DNA of 64,000 bases from DAIOEK01 sp963828285. GTDB taxonomy: Bacteria; Chloroflexota; Anaerolineae; Anaerolineales; Anaerolineaceae. The stretch is from positions 1,488,001 through 1,552,000 of the forward strand of contig CAWHEB010000002.1 in the NCBI GenBank assembly GCA_963828285.1, in the 5' to 3' direction. Below the pieces are notes generated by a model. That model ran no database searches, was not told where the DNA came from, and was given only the letters and a program-made list of their open reading frames with translations. A program made the position numbers and the translations under genes. Positions 7,103-16,527 of this stretch are shown in pieces (the first letter of the stretch is position 1; each line of letters opens with the position of its first letter).

Positions 7103-8404
7103 ATGAGTACTGAAACATTCCAAATCAAGCTGGCTGCTGAAGCCGAATTAATCAACACCAATAAACCCACCCAAAGACGAATTGAAATCACCGTCAAAGC
7201 GCCTGCCATGCAGCAGAAATCTGAGCGGACTCCGCTCAACTTGTCGCTGGTTCTGGACCGATCCGGTTCCATGACTGGAAATAAACTGACCAACGCGAAA
7301 CTGGCAGCAGAGCATATCGTCAACAAGTTGGAAGAAACCGATAGTGTCTCGATCGTAGCCTTTGACGACCAGATCGCGACCATTTCACCTGCCGTCCACC
7401 TGACGGAAGCCAACAAGCAAGTACTGCGGACGGGAATCCGCTCCCTGCACACTGGAGGGTCCACCAACCTGGGGGACGGGTGGCTGCGCGGCTGCCAGTT
7501 GATCGGTGAAGTACAGAGTCCCAACTATCTGAACCGCTGTCTGCTGTTGACCGATGGACAGGCAAATCAGGGCATGGTGGATCTGGAGGAATTGGGTTAC
7601 CACGCCAACCAGATCAATCAGCGCGGGGTTTCCACATCCACGTTCGGAATCGGGGAAGATTACAACGAGCGCCTGCTGGAACACATGGCTAACCAGGGCG
7701 GCGGACATTACTATTTCATCGAAACCGCCCATGATATTCCGCTGGCTGTTGCAACCGAACTGGAAGGACTGACCGCCATCAGCGTCCGAAACTGCACGAT
7801 AACGTTAACTTTTCCGGAAAACATTGATCTACGCCTGCTCGGAGATCACAAGCACACAGATTCCGCGGGAAAGATGTTGATCCAGGTGGGCGACCTGGTT
7901 GCGGAAAGCGAAGAATCCCTGTATTTGATCGCCATGACACCTCCCAAGACTGTTGAAGAGGGAATAGAAATCCACGCGGCAATCGACGGATTGGGAGAAG
8001 ACCAACAGAGTATCCAGGCAGAATCTCAATTGAAGTTCGTATACGCCAGCGAAGATGAAGTCAATAAGGCAATCATCGACCATGAGATCGTGAAAAGGTA
8101 TACGGTGGTTGAGTTGGGAATCGAGGCTGAGAAAGCTCTCAAATTGGAAAAAGAGGGGCGCCGCATGGAAGGATCGGATCACCTGCGGAACTACGTCCAC
8201 AGTGCTGCCCCCTTCCTGGGACAGGAAATGTCACAAAAATTATTTCAAGTGGCTGATTCGATAGATATGGGTCTTTCGCCTATGGACCAGAAACGGATGC
8301 ACCGGGATATGTATAACAACCGGAACAGAAGGCACGAAATGACCGAAGAAGAAAAGGAAGAAATGCGAAAGAAGCTGCTCGGCGAGAATAAACCGACACC
8401 ATAA
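7103..8404 (+). CDS. VWA-domain protein
   Basis: A 433-residue protein with a von Willebrand type A domain (residues about 45-220). The MIDAS motif DRSGSM (about 52-57), GGSTNL and LLTDGQAN give the expected metal-coordinating Ser, Thr and Asp residues. No signal peptide or TM segment is seen, so it is likely cytoplasmic. The C-terminus is charged and Met/Glu/Lys-rich (EMTEEEKEEMRKKL). The start has AGGAGG 7 bases upstream. Such proteins scaffold metal-dependent protein contacts; the partner is unknown. A 9-bp hairpin at 8441-8471 follows the gene. Confidence 0.8.
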   Translation: MSTETFQIKLAAEAELINTNKPTQRRIEITVKAPAMQQKSERTPLNLSLVLDRSGSMTGNKLTNAKLAAEHIVNKLEETDSVSIVAFDDQIATISPAVHLTEANKQVLRTGIRSLHTGGSTNLGDGWLRGCQLIGEVQSPNYLNRCLLLTDGQANQGMVDLEELGYHANQINQRGVSTSTFGIGEDYNERLLEHMANQGGGHYYFIETAHDIPLAVATELEGLTAISVRNCTITLTFPENIDLRLLGDHKHTDSAGKMLIQVGDLVAESEESLYLIAMTPPKTVEEGIEIHAAIDGLGEDQQSIQAESQLKFVYASEDEVNKAIIDHEIVKRYTVVELGIEAEKALKLEKEGRRMEGSDHLRNYVHSAAPFLGQEMSQKLFQVADSIDMGLSPMDQKRMHRDMYNNRNRRHEMTEEEKEEMRKKLLGENKPTP

Positions 8405-8440
8405 TTGCAATCAGAACTTTGCGGCCAGGGGGAGCAAAGA

Positions 8441-8471
8441 GGGTCTACCGTCCGGGGGGAATGGTAGACCC
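8441..8471 (+). terminator. Probable terminator after the VWA gene
   Basis: GGGTCTACC (8441-8449) pairs perfectly with GGTAGACCC (8463-8471). It lacks a strong T-run (TTATG follows), so termination may be weak or the hairpin may serve RNA stability. An extended -10 (TGCTATACT) for the next operon follows immediately. Confidence 0.5.
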
Positions 8472-8521
8472 TTATGCTATACTAAACCCAGAAGCATCCG
8501 CTTGAAGGAAGCCTTCCTGTT

Positions 8522-10690
8522 ATGCCACGAGACTTAATCCATCTTGAATCATTAACCATAGATCAAAAGAAGGTTGTTGAATATATTTCCGGTACCGGAG
8601 CATTGACCGGAATTGCCGGGACCGGAAAAACAACCGCTTCTTACTTCCGGCTAATGGAGTTACTCAGGGCAGGCGCACTTGAAAACCAGATCCTGATCCT
8701 GGTGCCGCAGCGGTCACTGGCTCTCCCATATCAACAAATCTACAAGCAAAAACAAATTCCATTGCATGGCGAGATAGACATTCTCACGCTGAACGGTTTA
8801 TCGCAACGCATGCTGAACTTATTCTGGCCATTAGTCGCTCCCAAGGCTGGTTTTGAAGATCCGCAATCAGCACCCACTTTTCTTACGATCGAAACAGCGC
8901 AATATTACATGCTGAAGATCGTTGCAGACAAGATGCAGCATGATGGATATTTTGCCCAACTGCGCATCGAACAGAACCGTTTGTGCAGCCAACTATTGGA
9001 TAACCTGAATAAATCTGCTCTGGTGGGCTTTGACCACCGCGAGATCGCTGAACGGTTGAAGTCCGCGTGGGTGGGGCAGAGCAGTCATCTGCGTATGTAT
9101 GACCAGGCTCAGGAATGTATCAACCTTTTCCGGGATTTTTGTTTACGACAACAGTGCCTGGATTATTCACTACAGATGCAAACCTTTCTGGATTATGTCT
9201 GGACTGAGCCGCTTTGCAGGGAATACTTGATCGACAGGTATCGTCATATCATTGGCGATAATCTGGAAGAAGACACACCCTCCACACACAGAATCCTCAG
9301 CGAGTGGGTGCCGGAAACGGATTCGAGCCTTCTGATCATGGATGAGAATGGTGGATACCGTAAGTTTTTGGGAGCAGATCCGCTAAGTGCTGATGATCTG
9401 CTGGGGACATGCGAGAAAAAGTTCCGATTTGATGCATCACATATCAGTCCCCGAGCGATTCAGGGATTATCTTACCAGGTTGGCAAAGCATTAAAGATCC
9501 CACTGAATGATAACGATAGTTACGCTATTGAACCTCTCCTGCTTAAGGAGCATCTGGTATTTCACAGTCAACGGTTCTTTCCACAGATGTTGGATTGGTG
9601 TGCTGATATTGTGGAAAAGCTTATTAGGGAGAATGCAGTTTCTCCCGACCAGATCGCAGTCATCTCTCCTTTTATGCCAGATACTTTGAGATTTGCCCTT
9701 GCGCGCAGGTTGGAGGATAGAAATATTATCTTTCGTACCTTACGTCCTTCACGGTCACTCAAAGAAGAGCCATTGGTTCAATGCCTGTTGACATTGGCGA
9801 AACTGGCTCATCCGCACTGGCAAAAGCCACCCCAGAAACAGGATGTGATCTTTATGTTCCTGCATGCATTGGGGGGGATCGATCTGATCAGGGCGAAGAT
9901 CCTGGCTGATCATGTTTATATACCCGGAAAGATGGATACAAATTTTCCGCCTTTTGCACGAATCCCAACACTGGAACAGGAGCGGATCACATACGTGATC
10001 GGAGACCGTTACAACCGGCTGGTCGAATGGATCAATGAATATTCAAAATCACCCGTAAAAGAATTGGATATATTCTTCCGCAGAGTATTCGGAGAGATAC
10101 TCTCCACCAGCGGGTTCGGTTTTGATGAATCGTATACAGCCGGGGAGATCACCGCCAACCTGGTGGAGTCCGCCCGGAAATTTCGCAACAATATCAGCTC
10201 AATGGTTGCAGATGAGACAAATATTGGACTTGAATTCGTGCAATCTCTTGAAAACGGACTGGTAGCTGCCCAATTCCAACGGAATTATGGCGAGGAGAAT
10301 CCCGATGCTGTTCTATTGGCACCTGCACACACATTCCTGATGCAGAATAGAGCAGCAGATATTCAAATCTGGCTGGATATTGGGTCAAATGGCTGGTGGT
10401 CCAGATTGGAACAGCCGCTTACCCATCCTTATGTGCTGGGAAAAGATTGGCCAATCGGGAAAAAATGGACGGATACAGAAGAATTCAATGCCAACCAGGA
10501 AGCTTTATATCGAATGGTGCATGGTCTACTTACCCGATGCCGAAACCAGGTTTATCTGGCGCATATTGAACTGAATGAACAGGGATCGGAACAACGCGGT
10601 GAGCTGTTGAAGGCTCTGCAAACAGCCATTCTGAGAATCAATAAACAGGATCTGATCATCACAGCGACTGGAAGCGAAAATGCAGCCTAA
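8522..10690 (+). CDS. UvrD/AddB-like helicase subunit with abnormal motif II
   Basis: A 722-residue SF1-type protein. Walker A is GIAGTGKTT (residues about 35-43), followed by a motif Ia-like segment LILVPQRSLA. At the expected motif II the sequence is HIIGDNLEEDTP instead of the usual VDExQDT, so the DExQ catalytic arrangement is disturbed. A motif VI-like GLLTRCRNQVYLA is kept near residue 670. This suggests a structural or regulatory subunit like AddB or one arm of AdnAB rather than an active motor. The leader contains AGGAAGCCTTCCT, a small hairpin covering the only SD-like sequence. It overlaps the next helicase gene by 11 bp, so the products probably form one complex. Confidence 0.72.
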   Translation: MPRDLIHLESLTIDQKKVVEYISGTGALTGIAGTGKTTASYFRLMELLRAGALENQILILVPQRSLALPYQQIYKQKQIPLHGEIDILTLNGLSQRMLNLFWPLVAPKAGFEDPQSAPTFLTIETAQYYMLKIVADKMQHDGYFAQLRIEQNRLCSQLLDNLNKSALVGFDHREIAERLKSAWVGQSSHLRMYDQAQECINLFRDFCLRQQCLDYSLQMQTFLDYVWTEPLCREYLIDRYRHIIGDNLEEDTPSTHRILSEWVPETDSSLLIMDENGGYRKFLGADPLSADDLLGTCEKKFRFDASHISPRAIQGLSYQVGKALKIPLNDNDSYAIEPLLLKEHLVFHSQRFFPQMLDWCADIVEKLIRENAVSPDQIAVISPFMPDTLRFALARRLEDRNIIFRTLRPSRSLKEEPLVQCLLTLAKLAHPHWQKPPQKQDVIFMFLHALGGIDLIRAKILADHVYIPGKMDTNFPPFARIPTLEQERITYVIGDRYNRLVEWINEYSKSPVKELDIFFRRVFGEILSTSGFGFDESYTAGEITANLVESARKFRNNISSMVADETNIGLEFVQSLENGLVAAQFQRNYGEENPDAVLLAPAHTFLMQNRAADIQIWLDIGSNGWWSRLEQPLTHPYVLGKDWPIGKKWTDTEEFNANQEALYRMVHGLLTRCRNQVYLAHIELNEQGSEQRGELLKALQTAILRINKQDLIITATGSENAA

Positions 10691-12932
10691 GTTTCGCCCT
10701 TCGCAACAAAGGATTCTGGAATACAAGTCGGGATGGATGGGCATTTCGGCTGTACCCGGCAGCGGAAAAACTTTCACACTCTCCGCACTGGCAGCCCGGA
10801 TCATTACATCCGGAGTGTTGGATGCGGATCAAGAAGTGCTGGTGGTCACACTGACAAACACCGCTGCCAACAATTTTCAACAACGAGTCAGCAGTTTTCT
10901 GCAGGGTGAAACACTCATCCCGGGGTTGGGATTCCGGGTTCGGACTCTCCATGGGCTGGCGCATGATATTTTGAAGGATCGTCCTGCCCAGGTTGGATTG
11001 ACCGGTGATTTTTCGATCATTGACGAACATTCCGCGCACCGGGAAATCGAAAAAGCGGTGTATGCCTGGATCAGCATGAATCCCAACGAAGTACATGATC
11101 AGCTGGATGAATCACTTTACGATTCTTATAAACAAAAAGATATCCTGCGAAAGAACATGCCAGACCTCTTCGTGGATGTTGCATCAGCGTTCATTCGCAA
11201 GTCAAAAGATTACCAGCTCGATCCGGAAGTATTACGGCAACGGATGAGTGACCTCGATTATCACCACCCGGTTTTGGAAATGTGTATTCAGGTTTACGCA
11301 GAATACCAGAGGTCACTCAGTTTTCGAGGCGGCGTAGATTTTGATGATCTCATCCGCTGGGCTGCTGAATTGGTAACCCGTGACATTGAATTGCGTGAGC
11401 GTTTGCACAATAGATGGCCTTATATCCTTGAGGACGAAGCTCAGGATTCCAGCCGGCTGCAAGAGTTGATCTTACGCACACTTGCAGGTGAAGGTGGAAA
11501 TTGGGTGAGGGTGGGCGACCCGAATCAGGCGATCTATGAGACATTTACTACCGCATCACCGGAGTACCTGCGGTCGTTTATCCATTCTCCGGGAGTGATC
11601 TCAAGTGATTTACCTGCAAGCGGACGGTCTACAGAATCGATTATCAATTTGGCAAACCATTTTCTGGATTGGTGCCGGGAAGATCATCCCAATCCGCTAG
11701 TGCATGCTGCATTGTCTCTGCCGCACATCATTCCGGTTGAAAAAGATGACCCGGCGGCCAATCCACCAGATGATACGACGGTGATCAAGGTAATCGGCAA
11801 GGTTTTTACACCTGAAGAAGAACGGGATAATATTGCCAAATATTCCAAAACATGGGTGGAGAACAATCCGGAGCGAACCATTGCGGTGTTGTCCCAGATG
11901 AACAAGCCCATGGAGGATTTAGCAGAGGTGTTGGATCGCTACAAAGTGCCTCATTTTGAACTTCTGAATTCATCCAAGGATGCCCGGGAAACTGCCCGGT
12001 TGATCTCGAATGTGGTCAAATATTTGGTCGATCCGCGCAATAATAAGCTTTGCGCAGATGCATTCTTATCGCAGATTCAAGCGAGGACTGAGGTCAAAGA
12101 CGTCTCAGCAGCTGTAAAACAAGCTGAGCATTTGATCTTAAAGATCAGAAATCTCGAAGATTACCTCTATCCGCTGGAAAACGACCTTTTTACAGATTGG
12201 GCAGAAGCAGAAGTCGATGGAAGTACTTTGCTCCTATTGAAAGAATTCCAAACTCAGTTGCGAGGTTGGCTGGCGATATCCATGTTGCCGGTCGATCAAT
12301 TGATCCTCTCTATTGCATTGGATCTGTTCCACAACCCAGCGGACCTGGCTCTAGCGCACAAACTTGCTTCTGTTGTGGCGGTTGAAGCTGGTTTGCATCC
12401 AGATTGGCGATTACCTGATTTCTCGACTGAACTGATCACGTTCGTCACCCGGGAAAGAAAGATGAAAAGCTTCGACTTTGTGGAAGAACCATTTGATCCA
12501 CAAAACTACAAAGGGAAAGTGCTACTTACGACCATCCACAAAGCCAAGGGATTGGAGTGGGACAAAGTTTATCTGACTTCACTCAATAATTATGATTTCC
12601 CATCCGGATCTGCCGGAGATCCATATATCAGTGAGAAATGGTTCATCAAGGGTAAGTTGAATCTACAAGCCGAAGCGCTGGCAATGCTAGATTTTCTTGC
12701 CGAAAATGGAGAAATGTCCCCACCCAGGATGGGGGAGGCAACCTTGGATGACCGCCATAAACTTGCTGCAGAACGGCTGCGATTGATCTTTGTTGGAATC
12801 ACCAGAGCACGGCAGGAGCTTAGCATCAGTTGCAATAACGGTAAAAGCAACAGCTCTCAGAAGTCAATTGCATTACTTGGATTGGAAGATATTTACGAGA
12901 GATATTTCAGATATTCAGGGAATGATCAATGA
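10680..12932 (+). CDS. UvrD/Rep-type ATP-dependent DNA helicase
   Basis: A 750-residue SF1A helicase with intact motifs: Q-motif region RPSQQRIL, Walker A AVPGSGKT (residues about 22-29), RTLHGLAHDIL, motif II ILEDEAQDSS (about 249-258), motif III VGDPNQAIYETF, motif V TTIHKAKGLEWDKV (about 618-631) and motif VI IFVGITRARQEL. It should be the 3'-5' motor of an end-resection complex. It overlaps the preceding abnormal helicase by 11 bp and the following nuclease by 4 bp (ATGA), implying translational coupling. It lacks a fused RecB-type nuclease domain; that activity is encoded separately next door. Confidence 0.85.
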   Translation: MQPKFRPSQQRILEYKSGWMGISAVPGSGKTFTLSALAARIITSGVLDADQEVLVVTLTNTAANNFQQRVSSFLQGETLIPGLGFRVRTLHGLAHDILKDRPAQVGLTGDFSIIDEHSAHREIEKAVYAWISMNPNEVHDQLDESLYDSYKQKDILRKNMPDLFVDVASAFIRKSKDYQLDPEVLRQRMSDLDYHHPVLEMCIQVYAEYQRSLSFRGGVDFDDLIRWAAELVTRDIELRERLHNRWPYILEDEAQDSSRLQELILRTLAGEGGNWVRVGDPNQAIYETFTTASPEYLRSFIHSPGVISSDLPASGRSTESIINLANHFLDWCREDHPNPLVHAALSLPHIIPVEKDDPAANPPDDTTVIKVIGKVFTPEEERDNIAKYSKTWVENNPERTIAVLSQMNKPMEDLAEVLDRYKVPHFELLNSSKDARETARLISNVVKYLVDPRNNKLCADAFLSQIQARTEVKDVSAAVKQAEHLILKIRNLEDYLYPLENDLFTDWAEAEVDGSTLLLLKEFQTQLRGWLAISMLPVDQLILSIALDLFHNPADLALAHKLASVVAVEAGLHPDWRLPDFSTELITFVTRERKMKSFDFVEEPFDPQNYKGKVLLTTIHKAKGLEWDKVYLTSLNNYDFPSGSAGDPYISEKWFIKGKLNLQAEALAMLDFLAENGEMSPPRMGEATLDDRHKLAAERLRLIFVGITRARQELSISCNNGKSNSSQKSIALLGLEDIYERYFRYSGNDQ

Positions 12933-13762
12933 AAAACGCTGAACTGATCTTTCATCAGCATATGATCCAGGATTATCTGGATTGCAAGCGAAGGTTTCAA
13001 TTACGATATCTGCAACAACTGGATTGGCCGGCTGAATTGACCAGTGATCAGATCGCATTCGAGCAACATATCCGCCAGGGGAATGAGTTCCACCGATTGG
13101 TGCAACAGATTGTTCTCAATATCCCCGAGGAGACCTTACTGGCAGGAATATCCAATCCGGATATCCGTGATTGGTGGCAAGTGTTCGTTTCGCATTTTCC
13201 GGAAATAGCCATTGCCTCCAAACGAAATCAGGACTTCAAGTACCTAGCTGAATATTCCATTCGAGGTATTTCAGGGGGAGAGAGTGTTTTTGCCAAGTTT
13301 GATCTATTGGTGGTTGATCCTGGTAACCGGATCTGGATCTATGACTGGAAAACCACACAATCACCCATCAATCCACATAAGTACTTGAGTCGAGCTCAAA
13401 CGAAGATCTACCGTTGGATTCTTGTGAATGCCGGCTCCGTTTGGAATTATGGAAAACCTTTACCCCCTGAAAGGATCAGTATGACTTACTGGTCGCCTTC
13501 GCAACCTGACGATCCGATACTCTTCCAATATGATACTGAACAGTATCAGGCTGATTCAATTTGGTTAGACCAAATCATCAAAGAGATTCGCTCACTTAAC
13601 GAAACCCAATTTGAGAAAACAGCAGATGATAGCCGTTGCAGATTTTGTAATTATCGCAGTCTATGCCACCGCGGAAATAAAGCCGGCAACAGCGGCGAGA
13701 TGGATCAGACATCTGACCTGGAAGATCTCGATATATCATCCATAGAAGCAATCGAGTACTAA
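12929..13762 (+). CDS. PD-(D/E)XK nuclease with Fe-S cysteine cluster (RecB/AddB/Cas4-like)
   Basis: A 277-residue nuclease of the PDDEXK_1/RecB family. The core FAKFDLLVVD followed by WIYDWKTT (residues about 117-143) supplies the metal-binding Asp and the catalytic D-x-K. A Cys at about residue 18 (DYLDCKRRF) and CRFCNYRSLC (C-x2-C-x5-C, about 237-246) match the four-cysteine 4Fe-4S staple of AddB and Cas4-type nucleases. Encoded in a four-base overlap with the helicase, it is the likely nuclease subunit of a three-polypeptide helicase-nuclease. No cas genes or repeats are nearby, so a CRISPR role is not supported. Confidence 0.85.
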   Translation: MKNAELIFHQHMIQDYLDCKRRFQLRYLQQLDWPAELTSDQIAFEQHIRQGNEFHRLVQQIVLNIPEETLLAGISNPDIRDWWQVFVSHFPEIAIASKRNQDFKYLAEYSIRGISGGESVFAKFDLLVVDPGNRIWIYDWKTTQSPINPHKYLSRAQTKIYRWILVNAGSVWNYGKPLPPERISMTYWSPSQPDDPILFQYDTEQYQADSIWLDQIIKEIRSLNETQFEKTADDSRCRFCNYRSLCHRGNKAGNSGEMDQTSDLEDLDISSIEAIEY

Positions 13763-13763
13763 G

Positions 13764-16134
13764 ATGCAACAATATTCATCCAGAGTAGCTTGGACTCTTG
13801 CCAGCGAAGAACCGGTTTCTGACGAGTTGTTGCAGATCGCAGGTGGTAACTTGTTGGTGGCACAAATTCTACACCGCCGCGGGATCACGACTTCAAAGCA
13901 AGCTGCTGGATTTCTTGATCCATCCAAGTATGTACCGGCATCCCCGTATGAATTTCCCGGCATGGAAAAAGCTGTTACCAGGATCAAATCCGCAGTTCAA
14001 AACCATGAACAAATACTAATCTGGGGTGATTTCGACGTTGACGGGCAAACCTCGACCACAATATTGGTCAGCATGATCCGGCGGATTGGCGGTACTGTGG
14101 ATTATCACATCCCAGTTCGCGAAACCGAAGGTCACGGAATTCATCCTGAAGCGTTGAAGCAATATTTGGATGGCAGTTATAGACTCTATTATCACCTGCG
14201 ATACGGGTATCAGCGCGAATGCATCCATCGAGATGATCGTCGAGTCCGGTGTTGACGTGATTGTGACCGATCACCATGAATTGCCAGACGTATTACCTGA
14301 ACGAACGGTCGCAATGATCAATCCACGGTTCCTTCCGTCAGGTCATCCCATGAGCACACTGCCCGGATGCGGGGTGGCGTATGAACTTGCCAAAGCGCTT
14401 TTGGATCTGTTCCAGGAGACGGATTTCCATCAAGAACTCCTCGACCTGGTGGCATTAGGAATTGTGGCAGATGTTGCCGAACAGACTGGAGATACACGAT
14501 ATCTGCTGCAAATGGGATTGAGGCAATTGCGGACCACCAGAAGGGTTGGGTTGCTTGCTCTTTTGTCCATAGCCGAGGTGGAACAATCCAATTTGAATGA
14601 AGAGCATGTAGGTTTCCTTTTGACTCCCCGGTTAAATGCACTCGGACGGTTATCCGACGCAAACATGGCAGTTGAATTCTTCTTGACTGATGAGGCTACC
14701 AAAGCTCAGTACTATGCGTCCGAATTGGACGGGTTAAATATTCAGCGCAGACTCCTGACTGATCAAGTACTTCAAGCTGCTCTCATGCAGATTGACAATA
14801 ATCCACTATGGTTGGATAACCCTATCCTTGTGGTGGGTCAGGAGGGCTGGCCTGGAGGTGTGCTAGGAATTGTTGCTGGAAATCTAGTAACCAGGTTTAA
14901 CAAACCTGCGATCGTACTCCAACTTAATCCAAACGGAACTGCAAGGGGTTCTGCCAGGTCTATAGCCGGGATTAATATCACTGAAGCGATCAAGGCACAA
15001 CAAAAGATCCTAACCGGTTTTGGCGGACACCCTATGGCTGCCGGTATGGCGCTGCCAACAGAACTGGTGCAGGATTTCAGGCAGATGATCTCACACACTG
15101 TTCAGGACTATTCAGTAGATCTACCACAGCAGAAAATCGTCATCGACGCGGTGGTCCCGATCAGTGACGTGGATCTGGACTTTACTCACGGATTGGAGAT
15201 CCTGTCTCCGTTTGGGAATGGAAATCCGGCGCCAAATCTAATGGCGAAAAATTTATCCATTATCCAGGCTGGTTTGATCGGAAAAACAAAAGATCATGTG
15301 ATCATCCAGATCGAAGAAGAGTGTGGCAATCAAAGGGATGTGGTCTGGTGGCAGGGAGCCGGCCAACCTCTCCCAGAGACCCGTTTTGATCTGCTTTATC
15401 ACGCAAGGACAAATATTTATCGCGGTGAAGAGCGTTTTCAACTTGAATGGATCGATTATCAAACCAACCACGAGAACATGCCTATCTCCGCTTCACGGGA
15501 TAAGATAAAGGTCATCGATTACCGTTCAACAGAGGACAGCGAATCCATCGTGGAAAGTTACCACGATAAAGAGAATACGATCATTTGGGCTGAGGGAGCG
15601 GATCGAAAGAGAATTAATGGAAATGATCGGTTGGAGTTGGTTCAAGCGAAATGTCTGGTGATATGGACCACTCCACCTTCCCCGGATATCCTCGCCAGAG
15701 CTTTGGGTATCACCTCAGCAGAGGAGATAGTGATATTCTGTGTCGAGCCAGGACTGGATGATCCAAGGTCGTTGATCAGCCGCTTGGTGGGTCTTTTGCG
15801 CGGACTTGCACCTTCGGGAGGGATTCCGGTACCAATCAGTAAACTAGCCGCTGCATGCGCGCATAAATCGGGGGCGATCATCACGGCTTTGAACTGGCTG
15901 GCTGGGCAGGGAGAAATTCAGATCAGGAAATTGGATCGGGAAGAAGTTGTCTTTGACTGGAAACAGGGAAAGAAATCGATCAGCTTATTGGAATTGACCA
16001 GTAAACTGGAGCGAGATCTTCAAGAGGCAGCCGCTTATCGAAAGCACCTTTCAGATATCAGCATTAACGATTGGCGCACACTAATAGGAACGAGCCATCA
16101 CAATAATGGAACAAGAATACCCAATCCAAAGTAA
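13764..16134 (+). pseudogene. recJ: Single-strand-specific exonuclease RecJ, split by a frameshift, with large C-terminal extension
   Basis: DHH-family 5'-3' ssDNA exonuclease. Motif I GDFDVDG and EGHGIHPEAL lie in the first frame (13764 to about 14178). The +1 frame carries VIDSIITCDTGIS, VTDHHELPD (DHH motif), the GFGGHPMAAGM motif of the DHHA1 domain and an OB-type domain to 16134. One extra base near 14170-14178 accounts for the split; the first frame otherwise ends at 14255. After the OB region about 230 residues remain, including a winged-helix-like stretch (ISKLAAACAHKSGAIITALNW). This extension is not part of ordinary RecJ. The gene starts 1 bp after the nuclease stop, placing RecJ in the same operon as the helicases. 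Sequencing error is likely, since both halves are well conserved. Confidence 0.82.
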
Positions 16135-16155
16135 ACCACCATGCTGAAAGATATC

Positions 16156-16437
16156 TCAGCGCTTGACCAGGAAGAATCCCAGTTTCTCCAATACTCCTGC
16201 AGCGCCTTTCATCCCTCCGACAAACTCAGTATCGAATAATTGGACATTCTCCATGGTGGCAAACTGGTGGGCAGCACCAGCAATCGCTTTGGTTGGATAG
16301 ATCTTTCCACGATATTCAATCCAGAATAAGCGCGGTTTATCAAAACCATATTTTTCCAAGAACTTTATTTTGCCCAATTTGTCGTACTCATCCATGGCTT
16401 TAATCACGGCTTCACGGGTAAGATCATCCAGACTCAT
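16156..16437 (-). CDS. Stand-alone ScoMcrA-type N-terminal head domain protein
   Basis: A small complete protein of 93 residues (start MSLDDLTREAV). Its blocks LTREAVIKAMDEYDKLG, FLEKYGF, YRGKIYPTKAIAGAAHQFAT and LEKLGFF resemble the head domain found at the N-terminus of ScoMcrA-like type IV restriction enzymes, which recognise modified DNA. No nuclease or SRA domain is attached. ATG 16437 has AGGA at a usable distance; an ATG at 16446 is also possible. It is convergent with recJ and divergent from tag, a DNA-repair setting. Whether it binds DNA is inference. Confidence 0.65.
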   Translation of the reverse strand: MSLDDLTREAVIKAMDEYDKLGKIKFLEKYGFDKPRLFWIEYRGKIYPTKAIAGAAHQFATMENVQLFDTEFVGGMKGAAGVLEKLGFFLVKR

Positions 16438-16515
16438 CTTGTCCATCCTGAAAATGTATTATTTCCAGAAGTATATCTTGAAAACCTTCCACTTTTCGCA
16501 TTTTTCCCAATCGGA

Positions 16516-16521
16516 TAAAAT
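16516..16521 (+). promoter_or_regulatory. -10 box placed for a leaderless tag mRNA
   Basis: TAAAAT ends 6 nt before ATG 16528, so the transcript would start at or next to the A of the start codon. No strong -35 box is visible. Confidence 0.45.
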
Positions 16522-16527
16522 AAACCC

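Noticed and set aside
12929..13762. Cas4 of a CRISPR system
   Set aside because: No repeat array and no other cas gene; the tight linkage to UvrD-type helicases fits an AddB/RecB-like nuclease better.
13764..16134. Programmed frameshifting in recJ
   Set aside because: No slippery heptamer or downstream structure stands out, and the same kind of break occurs in unrelated genes.
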